Counted from the first letter of the stretch, positions 16,750-26,001 are shown. The stretch: DNA of 64,000 bases from SHLQ01 sp964517125 (GCA_964517125.1 CAZFBD010000001.1:186001-250000), one strand, 5' to 3'. Notes: generated from the sequence alone by a model not told the origin. Program-made: numbers and translations.

Positions 16750-17874
16750 TCAGTCGAAGAGCAGCACGCCGCGGATGTTCTCGCCGTTGCGCATGGCCTC
16801 GTAGCCCTCGTTGATTTCATCGAGCGTGTAGGTCTTGGTGACCAGGTCGTCGAGGTTGAGCTGTCCCTGGATGTAGAGCTCGAACAGCTTGGGAATGTCC
16901 TTGCGGATGTTGGCTGACCCGAACAGCGAGCCAACGAGCTGCTTCTCCATCATCGTGAGCATGATGGCCGGAATGGCAATGCTGGCTTCGCCAGTGGAGT
17001 GCAGGTTGGTCACCACGATCTTCGAGCGCTTGCCACCCAGATTGAAGGCCTCGCCCAGGCTGTCGCCGTCGCCGGTGCCCATGGTCATGATGACCTTGTC
17101 GTAGCCGCGGTCCCACGTGACCTCACCAAGCGCGGCCTGGGCATCGGCCATGGAGGCAAAGGCGTGCGTTGCTCCGAAGGCCATGGCCTTTTCCCGCTTG
17201 AACTCCACCGGATCGATTGCAACGACGGCGCGAGCGCCGGCCATCTTGGCGCCCTGGATTGCGTTGGAGCCGATGCCTCCGCAACCGACGACTGCCACGT
17301 ACTCACCGGGCTGGACATCGGCGGCGTAGACGGCGGAGCCCCAGCCCGTGACGACACCACAACCGAGCAGACAGGCTTTGTCGAGCGGCCAGTCCTTGTC
17401 GATCTTCACCACGCTGGCCTCGTTGACCACCGTGTGTTCGGAGAACGTGCCCAGCAGGCACATGAGACCCAGGTCCTGGCCGTCGAGGGTGTGATGGCGA
17501 GACGTGCCGTCGAGCGCCTGGGTGCCCTCGGTGAACGTGGCGAGCATGTCGCACAGGTTGGAGTGGCCACCGGCGCACTCGGGGCAGCGGCCGCAGGCCG
17601 GGATGAAGCCGAACACCACATGGTCGCCGGGTTCCAGGCCGTAGACACCCTCGCCCACCTCCTGGACAACACCGGAGCCCTCGTGTCCGCCGATCATGGG
17701 CGGCCCGGGGACGAGTCCAGCGATATGGCCGTCGTAGGCATGCTCATCGGAGTGGCACATGCCCGATGCGAACATCTTCACCAGAACCTCGCCCCGCTTG
17801 GGAGGATCGAGTTCGATCTCCTCAACGCTCCACGGCGTGTTCAGGTCCCGCAGAATGGCGGCTCTCGTCCTCAT
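16750..17874 (-). CDS. NDMA-dependent (mycofactocin-type) zinc alcohol dehydrogenase
   Basis: 374 residues. Catalytic zinc ligands are in GMCHSDE and GGHEGSG; structural zinc cysteines are in ACGRCPECAGGHSNLC. The Rossmann site is VVGCGGIGSNAIQ, followed by DPVEFKREKA. The blocks MCLLGTFSEHTVV and DKACLLGCGVVTGWGSA match the NDMA-dependent branch, whose bound NAD is recycled through mycofactocin instead of free NAD. The start is the ATG at 17874, 6 nt after AAGGAG; the ATG at 17877 is too close to it. The alcohol substrate is not predictable. It implies a mft locus elsewhere in the genome. Confidence 0.9.
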   Translation of the reverse strand: MRTRAAILRDLNTPWSVEEIELDPPKRGEVLVKMFASGMCHSDEHAYDGHIAGLVPGPPMIGGHEGSGVVQEVGEGVYGLEPGDHVVFGFIPACGRCPECAGGHSNLCDMLATFTEGTQALDGTSRHHTLDGQDLGLMCLLGTFSEHTVVNEASVVKIDKDWPLDKACLLGCGVVTGWGSAVYAADVQPGEYVAVVGCGGIGSNAIQGAKMAGARAVVAIDPVEFKREKAMAFGATHAFASMADAQAALGEVTWDRGYDKVIMTMGTGDGDSLGEAFNLGGKRSKIVVTNLHSTGEASIAIPAIMLTMMEKQLVGSLFGSANIRKDIPKLFELYIQGQLNLDDLVTKTYTLDEINEGYEAMRNGENIRGVLLFD

Positions 17875-18000
17875 CATGTCTCCTTGTGTGATCCGGTGGT
17901 GTGACGACCATAACACCACACCTCTGATCGTGCCCTTCGTCACAATCGCTGAGGATCGACATGGGCAGCCCCGTTGGTCGATGCGCTACCGTCGCAGTCC

Positions 18001-18900
18001 ATGAGCCAGAACGCCGTTTCGTTTGGAATCGACCTCGTCGATGCAGCAGGTGCCGAGGTCGTTGGACGACGTCGCGAGCTGGAGTTGGTTGTGGCCGCCA
18101 TGGGGGCAGCGCGCCATGTGCTGCTCGAGGGCCCACCGGGTACCGGCAAGTCCACGCTGCTCCGTGCGGTGGCTGACCATGCCGGACTGGATCTCGTGTT
18201 CGTCGAGGGCAACGCCGAACTCACACCGGCTCGGTTGGCCGGGCACTTCGACCCCGCGCAGGTGTTGTCGCAGGGATACGTGGCCGACGTGTTCATCGAC
18301 GGCCCGCTGCTCACCGCGATGCGCAATGGGGGGCTCCTGTATGTGGAGGAGATCAACCGGGTTCCCGAGGAGACGCTGAACCTGCTCGTCACGGTCATGA
18401 GCGAGCGAGAACTGACGGTGCCGCGTCTCGGCCGAGTTGCCGCACACGACGATTTCCGGCTGGTCGCCGCCATGAACCCGTTCGACGCCGTCGGCACAGC
18501 CCGCATCGCTGGCGCAATCTACGACCGGGTCAATCGGCTGTCTGTCGGTTATCAGACCGAGGCCGAGGAGCTCGCCATCGTGGAACGCGAAGCAGGCACG
18601 ACGCCGCTGAACGAACGTGCGGTCAAGTGTGTTCGCCTCACCCGTAGCCACAACGACATTCGAGTCGGCAGTTCCATCCGAGGCGCGATCGATCTGGTGC
18701 TTCTCGCGGACCAGTTGCGCGACCTCCGGGGCCTACCCGAACCCGATCACGACTGCGGCCTCGACGCAGCAACCACCGCACTCAGCGGTCGCATTCGCCT
18801 GCATGAGAGCAGCGGTCGCACTCCCGAAGACGTCGTCGCCGAGATCTGGGCGGCCACCGCCCCTCGGGAGGACGCCGGAGAAGAGTCGGGAAAAGCGTAG
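18001..18900 (+). CDS. MoxR-like AAA+ ATPase of the VWA-patatin cluster
   Basis: 299 residues. Walker A is EGPPGTGKST (44-52), Walker B is LLYVEEINR (112-120), and sensor 1 is LVAAMNPFDAVGTARI. It is closer to the CoxD/CbbQ style of ATPase than to the canonical MoxR at 8914. It is followed after 38 bp by a VWA gene and then by a huge membrane patatin. TACCGT is 8 nt upstream of the ATG. Expected role: an ATP-driven remodeller of the neighbouring VWA protein and its target (established for MoxR-VWA pairs in general; the target here is inferred). Confidence 0.9.
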   Translation: MSQNAVSFGIDLVDAAGAEVVGRRRELELVVAAMGAARHVLLEGPPGTGKSTLLRAVADHAGLDLVFVEGNAELTPARLAGHFDPAQVLSQGYVADVFIDGPLLTAMRNGGLLYVEEINRVPEETLNLLVTVMSERELTVPRLGRVAAHDDFRLVAAMNPFDAVGTARIAGAIYDRVNRLSVGYQTEAEELAIVEREAGTTPLNERAVKCVRLTRSHNDIRVGSSIRGAIDLVLLADQLRDLRGLPEPDHDCGLDAATTALSGRIRLHESSGRTPEDVVAEIWAATAPREDAGEESGKA

Positions 18901-18938
18901 ACCCCCAAACGGGGGGCACGAGCCAGAGTCAGGACGCC

Positions 18939-19859
18939 GTGCTCGAAGGAGCCGAGGCGCAGGAACAGCTGCAACAGGAGCAGCGCCAAACCACCGCCCG
19001 GCGCAGCCTGGAACGCATGGATGGGTTCGACGAGATGTCCCCCGACGTCGGCCAGCTCGATATCGAAGCGGTGGAACACGCACTGACCGAAGACACTGAC
19101 GTGGCGCTGTCCCTGCTGGCAGACATGGCATCGGCCACCGACGTGAGGTTGCGAGCCCTGGCCCAACGCATGGCAGCGCGCGTCGTGCTCGACCTTGCGT
19201 CCACAAGCGGAACCAGCAAGCGCGGGATCGGCCGGATGCGGTCCATTCCCATGTCCGACAGCGGTGGAGATCTGGACATCGAGGGCAGTCTCGACGCTCT
19301 CGTGGCGGCCCGAGCCTCGGGTCAACCGCCGCAGATCGATGAACTGCGGGTCCGCTCCTGGACCACTCCCGATGCGGCATTCGTCGTGCTGATCGACCGC
19401 AGCGGCTCCATGACTGGCGACCGCGTTGCCACGGCTGCCGTGGCTGCGGCAGCCGCAGCGCACAAGGCCAACACGGACTACGGCATCATCGCGTTCAACG
19501 ACAAAGCGCTCGTCGTGAAGGCCATCGGCGAGGCCAGACCGGTGGAAGACGTCGTGAACGATGTGCTGCGCCTCCGCGGTTTCGGCCCGACCGATCTGTC
19601 CCTCGCCTTGCGGACCGCCGCGGCGCAGCTCGATCGGGCAACGGCGGGAAGACGGCGGGTGATTCTGCTCTCCGATTGTCGACCCACTGCCGGGAGCGAG
19701 CCGGAACGGGCTGCTGGTGGGCTCGAAGAGCTCGGAATCCTGGCTCCGGCCGACGATTGCGCCGACGCGCAGGCACTGGCAAACGACGTCGGGGCCCGTT
19801 GGGCCACACTCGCGGGACCCACCGACGTGCCCAGCGCCTTTGCAGCCCTTGCTGACTGA
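18939..19859 (+). CDS. VWA-domain protein paired with the MoxR-like ATPase
   Basis: 306 residues, soluble. A Gln/Glu-rich N-terminus (EAQEQLQQEQRQ) precedes a helical region, then a VWA domain with MIDAS D153-R-S-G-S157 and RRVILLSDCRPT. The C-terminal half fits CoxE/BchD-type partners of AAA+ ATPases. The GTG at 18939 is the only reasonable start, with AGGA 5 nt before it. The 80-bp gap to the patatin gene allows co-transcription. Confidence 0.87.
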   Translation: MLEGAEAQEQLQQEQRQTTARRSLERMDGFDEMSPDVGQLDIEAVEHALTEDTDVALSLLADMASATDVRLRALAQRMAARVVLDLASTSGTSKRGIGRMRSIPMSDSGGDLDIEGSLDALVAARASGQPPQIDELRVRSWTTPDAAFVVLIDRSGSMTGDRVATAAVAAAAAAHKANTDYGIIAFNDKALVVKAIGEARPVEDVVNDVLRLRGFGPTDLSLALRTAAAQLDRATAGRRRVILLSDCRPTAGSEPERAAGGLEELGILAPADDCADAQALANDVGARWATLAGPTDVPSAFAALAD

Positions 19860-19939
19860 TCCTCATCCCGGCATCGGCAGCACGGCCGCGGCTACCATCG
19901 CCGAAGTCCAGAACTGGCACAACGCGCGGGAGTCACACC

Positions 19940-22900
19940 ATGGCCGAGATTGAGCAGAAGATCGCCCATGCGGCGGCGATCCGCGAAGACACCGCAACCC
20001 GAGAACGGAACCTGGCCGGCTACTTCGCCACCATCATCGGCGTCGGTGCGCTCGTCGCCGTGGTTGGTTGGCTGCTTTTTCGCGGCGACGACTGTTTCCA
20101 AACGGTGCTGGATTCCCAGTTCGCCACCGACGCAACCCGGTTCACCAACAAGTTCGACCCGGACAGCGGATGTACACAGGACGATCTGGCGGGGTCGCTG
20201 CTGCGCAATGTCCTGTTCGTCGCCATCTATTGTGCTGCACTTGGCGGAACACTTCGTCGCTGGTGGAACGCCTCCTGGGACAGCGAGCCGGGCAAGACAC
20301 GGGTGTCCGGCACGGTCTTCCTCGGCATCGCCGCGGTTGCCACCGCGCTCTCGGCCGCTGGCGGACTGCTTGCCTATGCGTCGCTCAACATCGAGGACGG
20401 CGTCGCCACGCTCGCCGCGGCCGCTTTGGTATCGGCGCTTGCCTGGGCCAAGTGGCTCCTCGTGCTGCTTCTGCTCGTGGCGCTCATCCTCACCGGACTC
20501 TCCTGGTCCGTCCGACTCGTCGCCTGGATCTACCGCCAGGCCCGTGACTCTCGGCAAGCCGAGGACTACGTGCCCGAGCAGTTCGACTGGTCGCCCGACG
20601 GCCGACCCGGCAACGGCAGCTTCTCCGTGTCGCTCTCCGGCGGTGGCATCCGATCGGCCGCGTTCAGCATGGGCGCCCTGAGTGCGCTTGAGGACTTCAA
20701 GATCGGCAGCTTCGACGGGGACCCGCCGCAATCGATGTTGCGATCGGCATCACTGCTCGCAACGGTCTCGGGCGGCGGGTACGCGGGAACGGCGTGGCGC
20801 ATCGCCGCAGGCACGCTCGATGATCCCGCACCAGAGGACACGTCCCTCATCGGCAACCCAAATCTCTATGTCCCGACCGCTGCACAGCGGTTCACGAACA
20901 GTCGCCCGGAAGACGAGGAGTCGTTGCTCGCTGAGGATCAGGGGCCGCCGTTGTTCCAGCGCGTGCGGGAACGCCGCGCCTTCCTCCGAAACGGACGCGG
21001 CGGCATGGCCGCCTCACTCATCCAGACGTTGCTGCAACTGGCCCTCCACATCGGTCTTGTCCTTTGGAGCGTCGGCATCGTTGCCTGGCTCGTGGGCCGT
21101 TTCATCGGCTCGTGGGCGATCACGACCGGAGCCGACACAGCGACCCTTGCCGACGACGCGATCGAATACTCACGACTGATCCGACCAGCGGGGTGGGCCC
21201 TGGTCGCCTTCGTCCTGTTCGCCATTCCCCGACTCTTCCTCCACGACGGACCCGGTCGAAAGCGCTGGGACGCTCTCGCCGGCTTCTGGCTGTTCGTTGC
21301 CGTGGCGCTGGCCGCGGGACTGGTTGCGGTTCCGTGGATGGTCGTGGAACTGCTTCCGGCAATCGAACAGATCCTGCCGGGAGGAGCGGGCCCACAATCG
21401 ACCGTCGCCCTCGCACTGAGCGGCGGAGTGGCCGCAAGCGTGTGGCGGGTCCTGCAGGCACCGATCAAGTCCCGGGCACTGTACCTGGGTGGTGTCTTCC
21501 TGGCGATTTCCCTTGTGCTGTTCGCAATGATGGTTGCGAGCGAGGCGATCAATCCCCCGTCGAATCTGATCTTCTTCCCGGACAGCTACCTCACCTGGGG
21601 CCTCGCCATCGGCGGCTTCGTGCTGGCCCTGGCGGTCCTCAACCCGGAGCTGTGGTCGCTGCACCCCATCTACGCCCGACTGATCCGTGGGACGTTCGGT
21701 AACCGTCTGGTCGGCGGCGAATGGGACGAGCTCGAAAACGGACACTGGCCCCGCTTGTCTGAGTATCGGGGCGCGCCTGGCCCGCAACCGCTCATTTGTG
21801 CGGCCGCCGCCCGAAACGAGCGCGACAACACCGGCCTTCGCGTTGTTTCCATGACCTTTGAGCCCGACTGCGTGACGCTGCATCAGGGGCCATCGGCCCG
21901 CGGCGAGAGCAATAGCCGCGCCATCGATACCGAGAAGTACGAGCGCATCTTCAACGGCCGGGCGGGAAGCAAGCGGCTCCAGAGCATCCTTGGCTATACG
22001 GCGGTCTCCGCTGCGGCGCTGGCACCGTCGCTGGGTCGTCTCAGCCTCGGCTCCACGAATGCCCTCATCGCTGCGCTCAACATGCGCCTCGGGGTGTGGC
22101 TTCCGAATCCCGATTATGAAGACGGTACGCGTCGAATCGGTCCGCACATGATCAACATGTACAAGGAGCTCACCGGGAGCTTTGGTATCGCCGAACCCAA
22201 CGTCTACGTGACCGACGGTGGCCACTGGGAGAACATGGCCCTCGTCGAGCTCATCCGCCGCCGGGCCAAGGTCGTCATCGCCGTCGACGCATCGGCCGAC
22301 CAGCCCTACTCGTTCAAGATCTTCCAGGAAGCGATCGAACTCGCACGGCTCGAATGCGGCGCACACATTCGCTTCGTCGATGGGCACGGCATTGCCGAGA
22401 TGCGGCCCGGCGACCGGGCTCGACCCATTCGCAACTGGGCCATCGCCACGATCGAGTACGCCGATGGATCGACGGGCCGGCTCCTCTTCATCAAGGCGCA
22501 GTCCTCGGACGCCATGCCGCTCGACATCCTTCGCTTTGCCAAGGAAGACCCCGACTTTCCGAACTATTCAACTGCGAACCAGATGCTCTCCGACAAGGAG
22601 TTCAGCCACATGGCCGTGTTGGGTCGTGAATCCATGGTGCGGGCCGTGAACGAACACTTCGACTGGTTGTTCAAGGACTTCTCGTTCGCACCTGCTCGCC
22701 CTGTGGACGGCGCCGAGGCGACACAGTCTGCGCCGCGTATCACCGCGGTGGACGAAGACCTAGCGGATTCCGAGCCGGCCCCGCTTGAGGAGGCGGTGAT
22801 GTCGGAGCCAGTGTTCGAGGCAGCAACGATGGAGGAGGAGCTGCCCGGCGACGAGATTGTCGAGGACACCATGCTCGAAGAATCGCTGCAGGACACGGCT

Positions 22901-23032
22901 GACGTGGCAGCGTCCGCCGTGAGCTCTCCTTCGCGTGTCTACCTGCAGGTGGCACCGCGTCCGAGAGACACACCCACGGCTGCTCAGGGAACCGGTGGTC
23001 TCATCTCCGTGTCCGAGGCCGAACACGCCTGA
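19940..23032 (+). CDS. Very large polytopic membrane patatin-like phospholipase
   Basis: 1030 residues. About four or five membrane helices lie within residues 27-195. Then come the patatin oxyanion motif S-L-S-G-G-G-I-R (231-238) and the probable nucleophile S277 in TVSGGGYAG. A second membrane block of about six helices follows (roughly 360-570), and the catalytic D759 sits in VTDGGHWEN. The Ser-Asp dyad is therefore split by some 480 residues including the membrane block. The acidic tail (about 900-1000) is low complexity. The start ATG has CGGGAG 7 nt upstream. Expected activity is lipid acyl hydrolysis; membrane location and association with MoxR-VWA suggest a regulated enzyme (inference). 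Confidence 0.85.
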   Translation: MAEIEQKIAHAAAIREDTATRERNLAGYFATIIGVGALVAVVGWLLFRGDDCFQTVLDSQFATDATRFTNKFDPDSGCTQDDLAGSLLRNVLFVAIYCAALGGTLRRWWNASWDSEPGKTRVSGTVFLGIAAVATALSAAGGLLAYASLNIEDGVATLAAAALVSALAWAKWLLVLLLLVALILTGLSWSVRLVAWIYRQARDSRQAEDYVPEQFDWSPDGRPGNGSFSVSLSGGGIRSAAFSMGALSALEDFKIGSFDGDPPQSMLRSASLLATVSGGGYAGTAWRIAAGTLDDPAPEDTSLIGNPNLYVPTAAQRFTNSRPEDEESLLAEDQGPPLFQRVRERRAFLRNGRGGMAASLIQTLLQLALHIGLVLWSVGIVAWLVGRFIGSWAITTGADTATLADDAIEYSRLIRPAGWALVAFVLFAIPRLFLHDGPGRKRWDALAGFWLFVAVALAAGLVAVPWMVVELLPAIEQILPGGAGPQSTVALALSGGVAASVWRVLQAPIKSRALYLGGVFLAISLVLFAMMVASEAINPPSNLIFFPDSYLTWGLAIGGFVLALAVLNPELWSLHPIYARLIRGTFGNRLVGGEWDELENGHWPRLSEYRGAPGPQPLICAAAARNERDNTGLRVVSMTFEPDCVTLHQGPSARGESNSRAIDTEKYERIFNGRAGSKRLQSILGYTAVSAAALAPSLGRLSLGSTNALIAALNMRLGVWLPNPDYEDGTRRIGPHMINMYKELTGSFGIAEPNVYVTDGGHWENMALVELIRRRAKVVIAVDASADQPYSFKIFQEAIELARLECGAHIRFVDGHGIAEMRPGDRARPIRNWAIATIEYADGSTGRLLFIKAQSSDAMPLDILRFAKEDPDFPNYSTANQMLSDKEFSHMAVLGRESMVRAVNEHFDWLFKDFSFAPARPVDGAEATQSAPRITAVDEDLADSEPAPLEEAVMSEPVFEAATMEEELPGDEIVEDTMLEESLQDTADVAASAVSSPSRVYLQVAPRPRDTPTAAQGTGGLISVSEAEHA

Positions 23033-23048
23033 CGCAGGAACCCATGGC

Positions 23049-23408
23049 TCAGGCCGGTGCCGGCGGCTGCGTGATGACGTAGAACTTGCGGAGAGGCTCC
23101 AGGACATCCCACCGGCCGGCCCAGCCGACGGGCAGATGCAGGAGGTCGCCTGTAGCGGCCTCTCCCGTGGACCCATCGGCGTTTGTGATACGCACCCGGC
23201 CCTCGAGGATGACCATGACCTCGTCGACCTCAGACGCTGGCTCGTCCCAGGCGCCGACGCTGCAACTCCACACGCCCGACTCGGTGGAGCCGCTGGTGAA
23301 CTCGGCCAGGTGCATTTCGGCCACGCCGTCTGGCAGCTCGGTGGGCCGGTCTGTGTCAGGCACGAGATGGCCCCAAAGGCTCTCGAGGCTCCCGAAGTGT
23401 GCGTTCAT
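23049..23408 (-). CDS. Cupin-domain protein
   Basis: 119 residues, one cupin barrel: SGVWSCSVGAWDEP, EVDEVMVILEGRVRITNADG, then GDLLHLPVGWAGRWDV. The pattern resembles the DUF861/ureidoglycine-aminohydrolase cupin group, which lacks obvious enzymatic prediction. TAGCCT (reverse strand) lies 7 nt before the ATG at 23408, a leaderless layout. It converges with the patatin gene, 16 bp apart. Role unknown. Confidence 0.82.
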   Translation of the reverse strand: MNAHFGSLESLWGHLVPDTDRPTELPDGVAEMHLAEFTSGSTESGVWSCSVGAWDEPASEVDEVMVILEGRVRITNADGSTGEAATGDLLHLPVGWAGRWDVLEPLRKFYVITQPPAPA

Positions 23409-23448
23409 GGCGCCGAGGCTAGAGCGTCCACGGCCGCAGCGCGTGGGT

Positions 23449-23574
23449 TCAACGGGAGGCTTCCTTGTCCGTCATCACATTGGCACACCGCGCCTCACCG
23501 CCGCAGGCGCTTTGACTCGCAACAAGCGCCGCAATCGCCACAATCCGAACACGTCGGTTCCGCCAGGAGACCAT
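23449..23574 (-). CDS. Possible tiny lipoprotein (41 residues)
   Basis: A 41-codon frame with a good lipoprotein signal: basic RNRRVR, hydrophobic IVAIAALVAS and the lipobox SQSAC-GG, leaving a mature peptide of only 18 residues containing one more Cys. No ribosome site is obvious. It sits in the otherwise empty 259-bp gap upstream of the alcohol dehydrogenase at 23668. It could equally be the remnant of a larger lipoprotein or chance. Confidence 0.28.
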   Translation of the reverse strand: MVSWRNRRVRIVAIAALVASQSACGGEARCANVMTDKEASR

Positions 23575-23667
23575 ACGCGAGGGATCGGCCCTTCTGTCCT
23601 CTGACTGAAGCCTCTCGGGTGGAGGGACTCCTTGCTTGATGCGCGCGCTTCGGCCAGAATTCCGGCG

Positions 23668-24768
23668 ATGCACGAGGATCTGCCAGCCACCATGACCGCC
23701 GTTCAACTCACTGGGCACGGCGGGTTCGACAAGCTCGACTATCGCAACGACGTGCCGGTGCCGGAACCCGATGCCGATGAAATCGTTCTGCGGGTGGGAG
23801 CTGCAGGGGTCAACAACACCGATGTGAACACCCGTATCGGGTGGTATTCAAAATCCGTGACGTCCGGCACCGGTGTTGGCGGGAACGGCGGCTACGACGA
23901 CGGCGTCGAGGACGACGGGGGCTGGGCCGGTGAGGGACTCTCGTTTCCACGCATCCAGGGCGCCGACGCTGCAGGCACAATCGTGGCGATCGGAGCGGCC
24001 GTGGACCCGTCACGTATGGGCGAGCGCGTGCTCGTCCGAACCATGCAGACAGCGCACGCCGAAGATGACCCCACTGCTTGCATCACGATGGGGTCCGAGA
24101 TCGACGGAGGCTTCGCCCAGTACTGCTGTGTGAAGTCCGACGAAGCCTTTGCCATCGCCACCACCCTCACCGATGCCGAGCTCGCCTCGTTTCCCTGCGC
24201 CTACTCCACAGCAGAGGGGATGCTCCACCGGGTGCAGCTGGCCGAGGGTGAACGAGTGCTCATCACTGGCGCCTCGGGTGGCGTCGGGTCCGCAGCCGTT
24301 CAGCTGGCGAAGCGCCGTGGCGCAACCGTCATTGCGGTCGCATCGCAGGCGAAGTGGGACGACGTGCTGGCACTCGGCGCCGACCACATGGTCGACCGTT
24401 CCGCCGACCTCATCGCAGAGGTTGGCGACAGCTCGGTCGACGTGGTTGTGGATGTGGTTGCGGGCCCCACGTGGCCGACGCTGCTCGAGGTGCTTCGTCG
24501 ACAGGGCCGATACGTGACCGCTGGCGCAATCGCGGGTCCGATCGTGGAACTCGACGTGCGAACCCTCTACCTGAAGGATCTGGTCCTCATGGGATGCACC
24601 TATCAGCCACGCGAGGTGTTTGAGAATCTGGTCAGTTACATCGAACGGGGCGAGATCACCCCGGTCGTGGCCCGCACCTATCCAATGTCGGAGATCGTGC
24701 AGGCACAACAGGACTTCCTTGCGAAAGGCTTCGCCGGAAAACTCGTTCTCCTCCCACCCACGACCTGA
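23668..24768 (+). CDS. Zinc-less MDR-family alcohol dehydrogenase/quinone oxidoreductase
   Basis: 366 residues, medium-chain dehydrogenase fold. GroES-like N-terminal domain, then nucleotide-binding motif ITGASGGVGSAAVQLAKRRG and the pattern DVVVDVVAGP. Catalytic zinc cysteines at the standard positions are absent (GVNNTDVN in place of the Cys motif), pointing to a quinone-oxidoreductase-like enzyme using NAD(P)H. A Gly/Asp-rich loop (TGVGGNGGYDDGVEDDGG) is inserted after the first domain strand. The start at 23668 follows no clear ribosome site. Stands alone; substrate unknown. Confidence 0.85.
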   Translation: MHEDLPATMTAVQLTGHGGFDKLDYRNDVPVPEPDADEIVLRVGAAGVNNTDVNTRIGWYSKSVTSGTGVGGNGGYDDGVEDDGGWAGEGLSFPRIQGADAAGTIVAIGAAVDPSRMGERVLVRTMQTAHAEDDPTACITMGSEIDGGFAQYCCVKSDEAFAIATTLTDAELASFPCAYSTAEGMLHRVQLAEGERVLITGASGGVGSAAVQLAKRRGATVIAVASQAKWDDVLALGADHMVDRSADLIAEVGDSSVDVVVDVVAGPTWPTLLEVLRRQGRYVTAGAIAGPIVELDVRTLYLKDLVLMGCTYQPREVFENLVSYIERGEITPVVARTYPMSEIVQAQQDFLAKGFAGKLVLLPPTT

Positions 24769-24813
24769 CCCCTGGAGAAACCGACCCGGGAAGACGGTGG
24801 CCGTGGGTCAGGT
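24763..24813. terminator. Bidirectional hairpin overlapping both convergent stop codons
   Basis: ACCTGACCC (24763-24771) and GGGTCAGGT (24805-24813) are perfect inverted arms. The left arm contains the TGA of the oxidoreductase gene and the right arm contains the TGA of the enolase-superfamily gene. The 33-nt loop is long, so function as a terminator is plausible but not certain. Confidence 0.45.
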
Positions 24814-25929
24814 GTAGGTGGCGATGGGGTCGCCGAGGGATGCGACGTCGACCTCGATGCCGAGGCCGGGTCCCGTGGGAGCGAGCACGCCACCGTCGAC
24901 GACGGGGGCGTCCACCACGCCAGTCGACGCCGAGACCATGCCGCGCACGTCCAGAACGCAGCGGAGCAGCCGTTCGGGCACGGTCTGCGCAAGGTGAACG
25001 AGTGCGGCGAATGCGATGTCGGACCCCACGGTGTCCTGGACGCTCATGGTCAGACCGGCGGCGATGCAGATGTCACGGTGCCGTCGGCATGCGGTGAGCC
25101 CACCGTTCTTCGAGACCTTCAGGCCGACGCCATCGGCGGCGTTGTCGGCGATGGACTGCACGATTGCCGCATCGGAGTTTCCAAGCTCGTCGATGATGAT
25201 CGGGACGGTGGTCTGTCGTCGGAGCGCCACCGTCTCACGCCACGTTGCGCATGGCGCCTCCAGGACGAAATCCAGGCCTTCGGGAAGCAGGCGGAGAAAT
25301 CGGAGCGCATGCTCCACAGTCATGCCGCCATTGGCGTCGACGATGAAGTACTCCCCCGGCTGGGCGTCGGCAAGGCTTGCAGCAACGCGCTCCGCGTCGA
25401 GCCGCGGGCCGCCCTCCCGTTCGGACGCCCCGACCTTTACCGAGTGACCGCGGTAGCCCTGCTGCCGGTGCTGATCGACGCGTTCTCGCATGTCGTCGGG
25501 TTCGCCAACGTGGACCGACGAGATGACCGGCATGCGTACCGCTGTCCCGCCACCGAGCAGGTCAGACACCGACATGTCGACCGACTTTCCGAACGCGTCC
25601 CAGCAGGCGACGTCCAGCGGCGTCTTCGCGTGCTGATGGCCAGCGAGCAGGTCATCCATTCGGTCCTGAAACCTGTCGACGAGCCGGGGATCGGACCCAA
25701 GAAGGTGCGGCGCCATCTCGTCGATGCCCGAGCGGACGCCGCGTGCGTGGGCCGCGACGTAGTTGGTTCCGAACGGGGTTGACTCGCCCCATCCTTCGAT
25801 CCCGTCATCGGTCGTCAGACGCACGATCGTGGCGTCGAAGCTGCGGTATTCGCGGCCCCCCGACAGCGTGTACACCCCACCCGCGAACGGCAGGTCTTTC
25901 TGGAAGACGTCGATGCGTTCGATCTGCAT
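24808..25929 (-). CDS. Enolase-superfamily (mandelate racemase/muconate lactonizing-like) enzyme
   Basis: 373 residues. The catalytic KxK motif appears as HSVKVGAS, and metal ligands as IVDANGG (Asp), LEAPC (Glu) and IIIDELG (Glu/Asp). The second-acid lysine is in GLKVSKNGG. The N-terminal GGVYTLSGGR is typical of proline-betaine epimerases and cis-3-hydroxyproline dehydratases, so an amino-acid-like substrate is a reasonable guess. The ATG at 25929 is chosen because TACCTT lies 6 nt before it; the longer start at 25953 would extend past this promoter. It stands 72 bp downstream of the enoyl-reductase-like gene. Confidence 0.88.
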   Translation of the reverse strand: MQIERIDVFQKDLPFAGGVYTLSGGREYRSFDATIVRLTTDDGIEGWGESTPFGTNYVAAHARGVRSGIDEMAPHLLGSDPRLVDRFQDRMDDLLAGHQHAKTPLDVACWDAFGKSVDMSVSDLLGGGTAVRMPVISSVHVGEPDDMRERVDQHRQQGYRGHSVKVGASEREGGPRLDAERVAASLADAQPGEYFIVDANGGMTVEHALRFLRLLPEGLDFVLEAPCATWRETVALRRQTTVPIIIDELGNSDAAIVQSIADNAADGVGLKVSKNGGLTACRRHRDICIAAGLTMSVQDTVGSDIAFAALVHLAQTVPERLLRCVLDVRGMVSASTGVVDAPVVDGGVLAPTGPGLGIEVDVASLGDPIATYT

Positions 25930-26001
25930 CGGGCCAAGGTAGCTGACCCGCATGTTCAGACAACCACCGACGTACGTCCTGCTCGCAGGCGCTCGGGTTG
26001 T

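Noticed and set aside
18001..23032. Known anti-phage system (CBASS-type patatin)
   Set aside because: No cyclic nucleotide synthase or sensor gene is present, and the patatin is a polytopic membrane protein unlike CapV.
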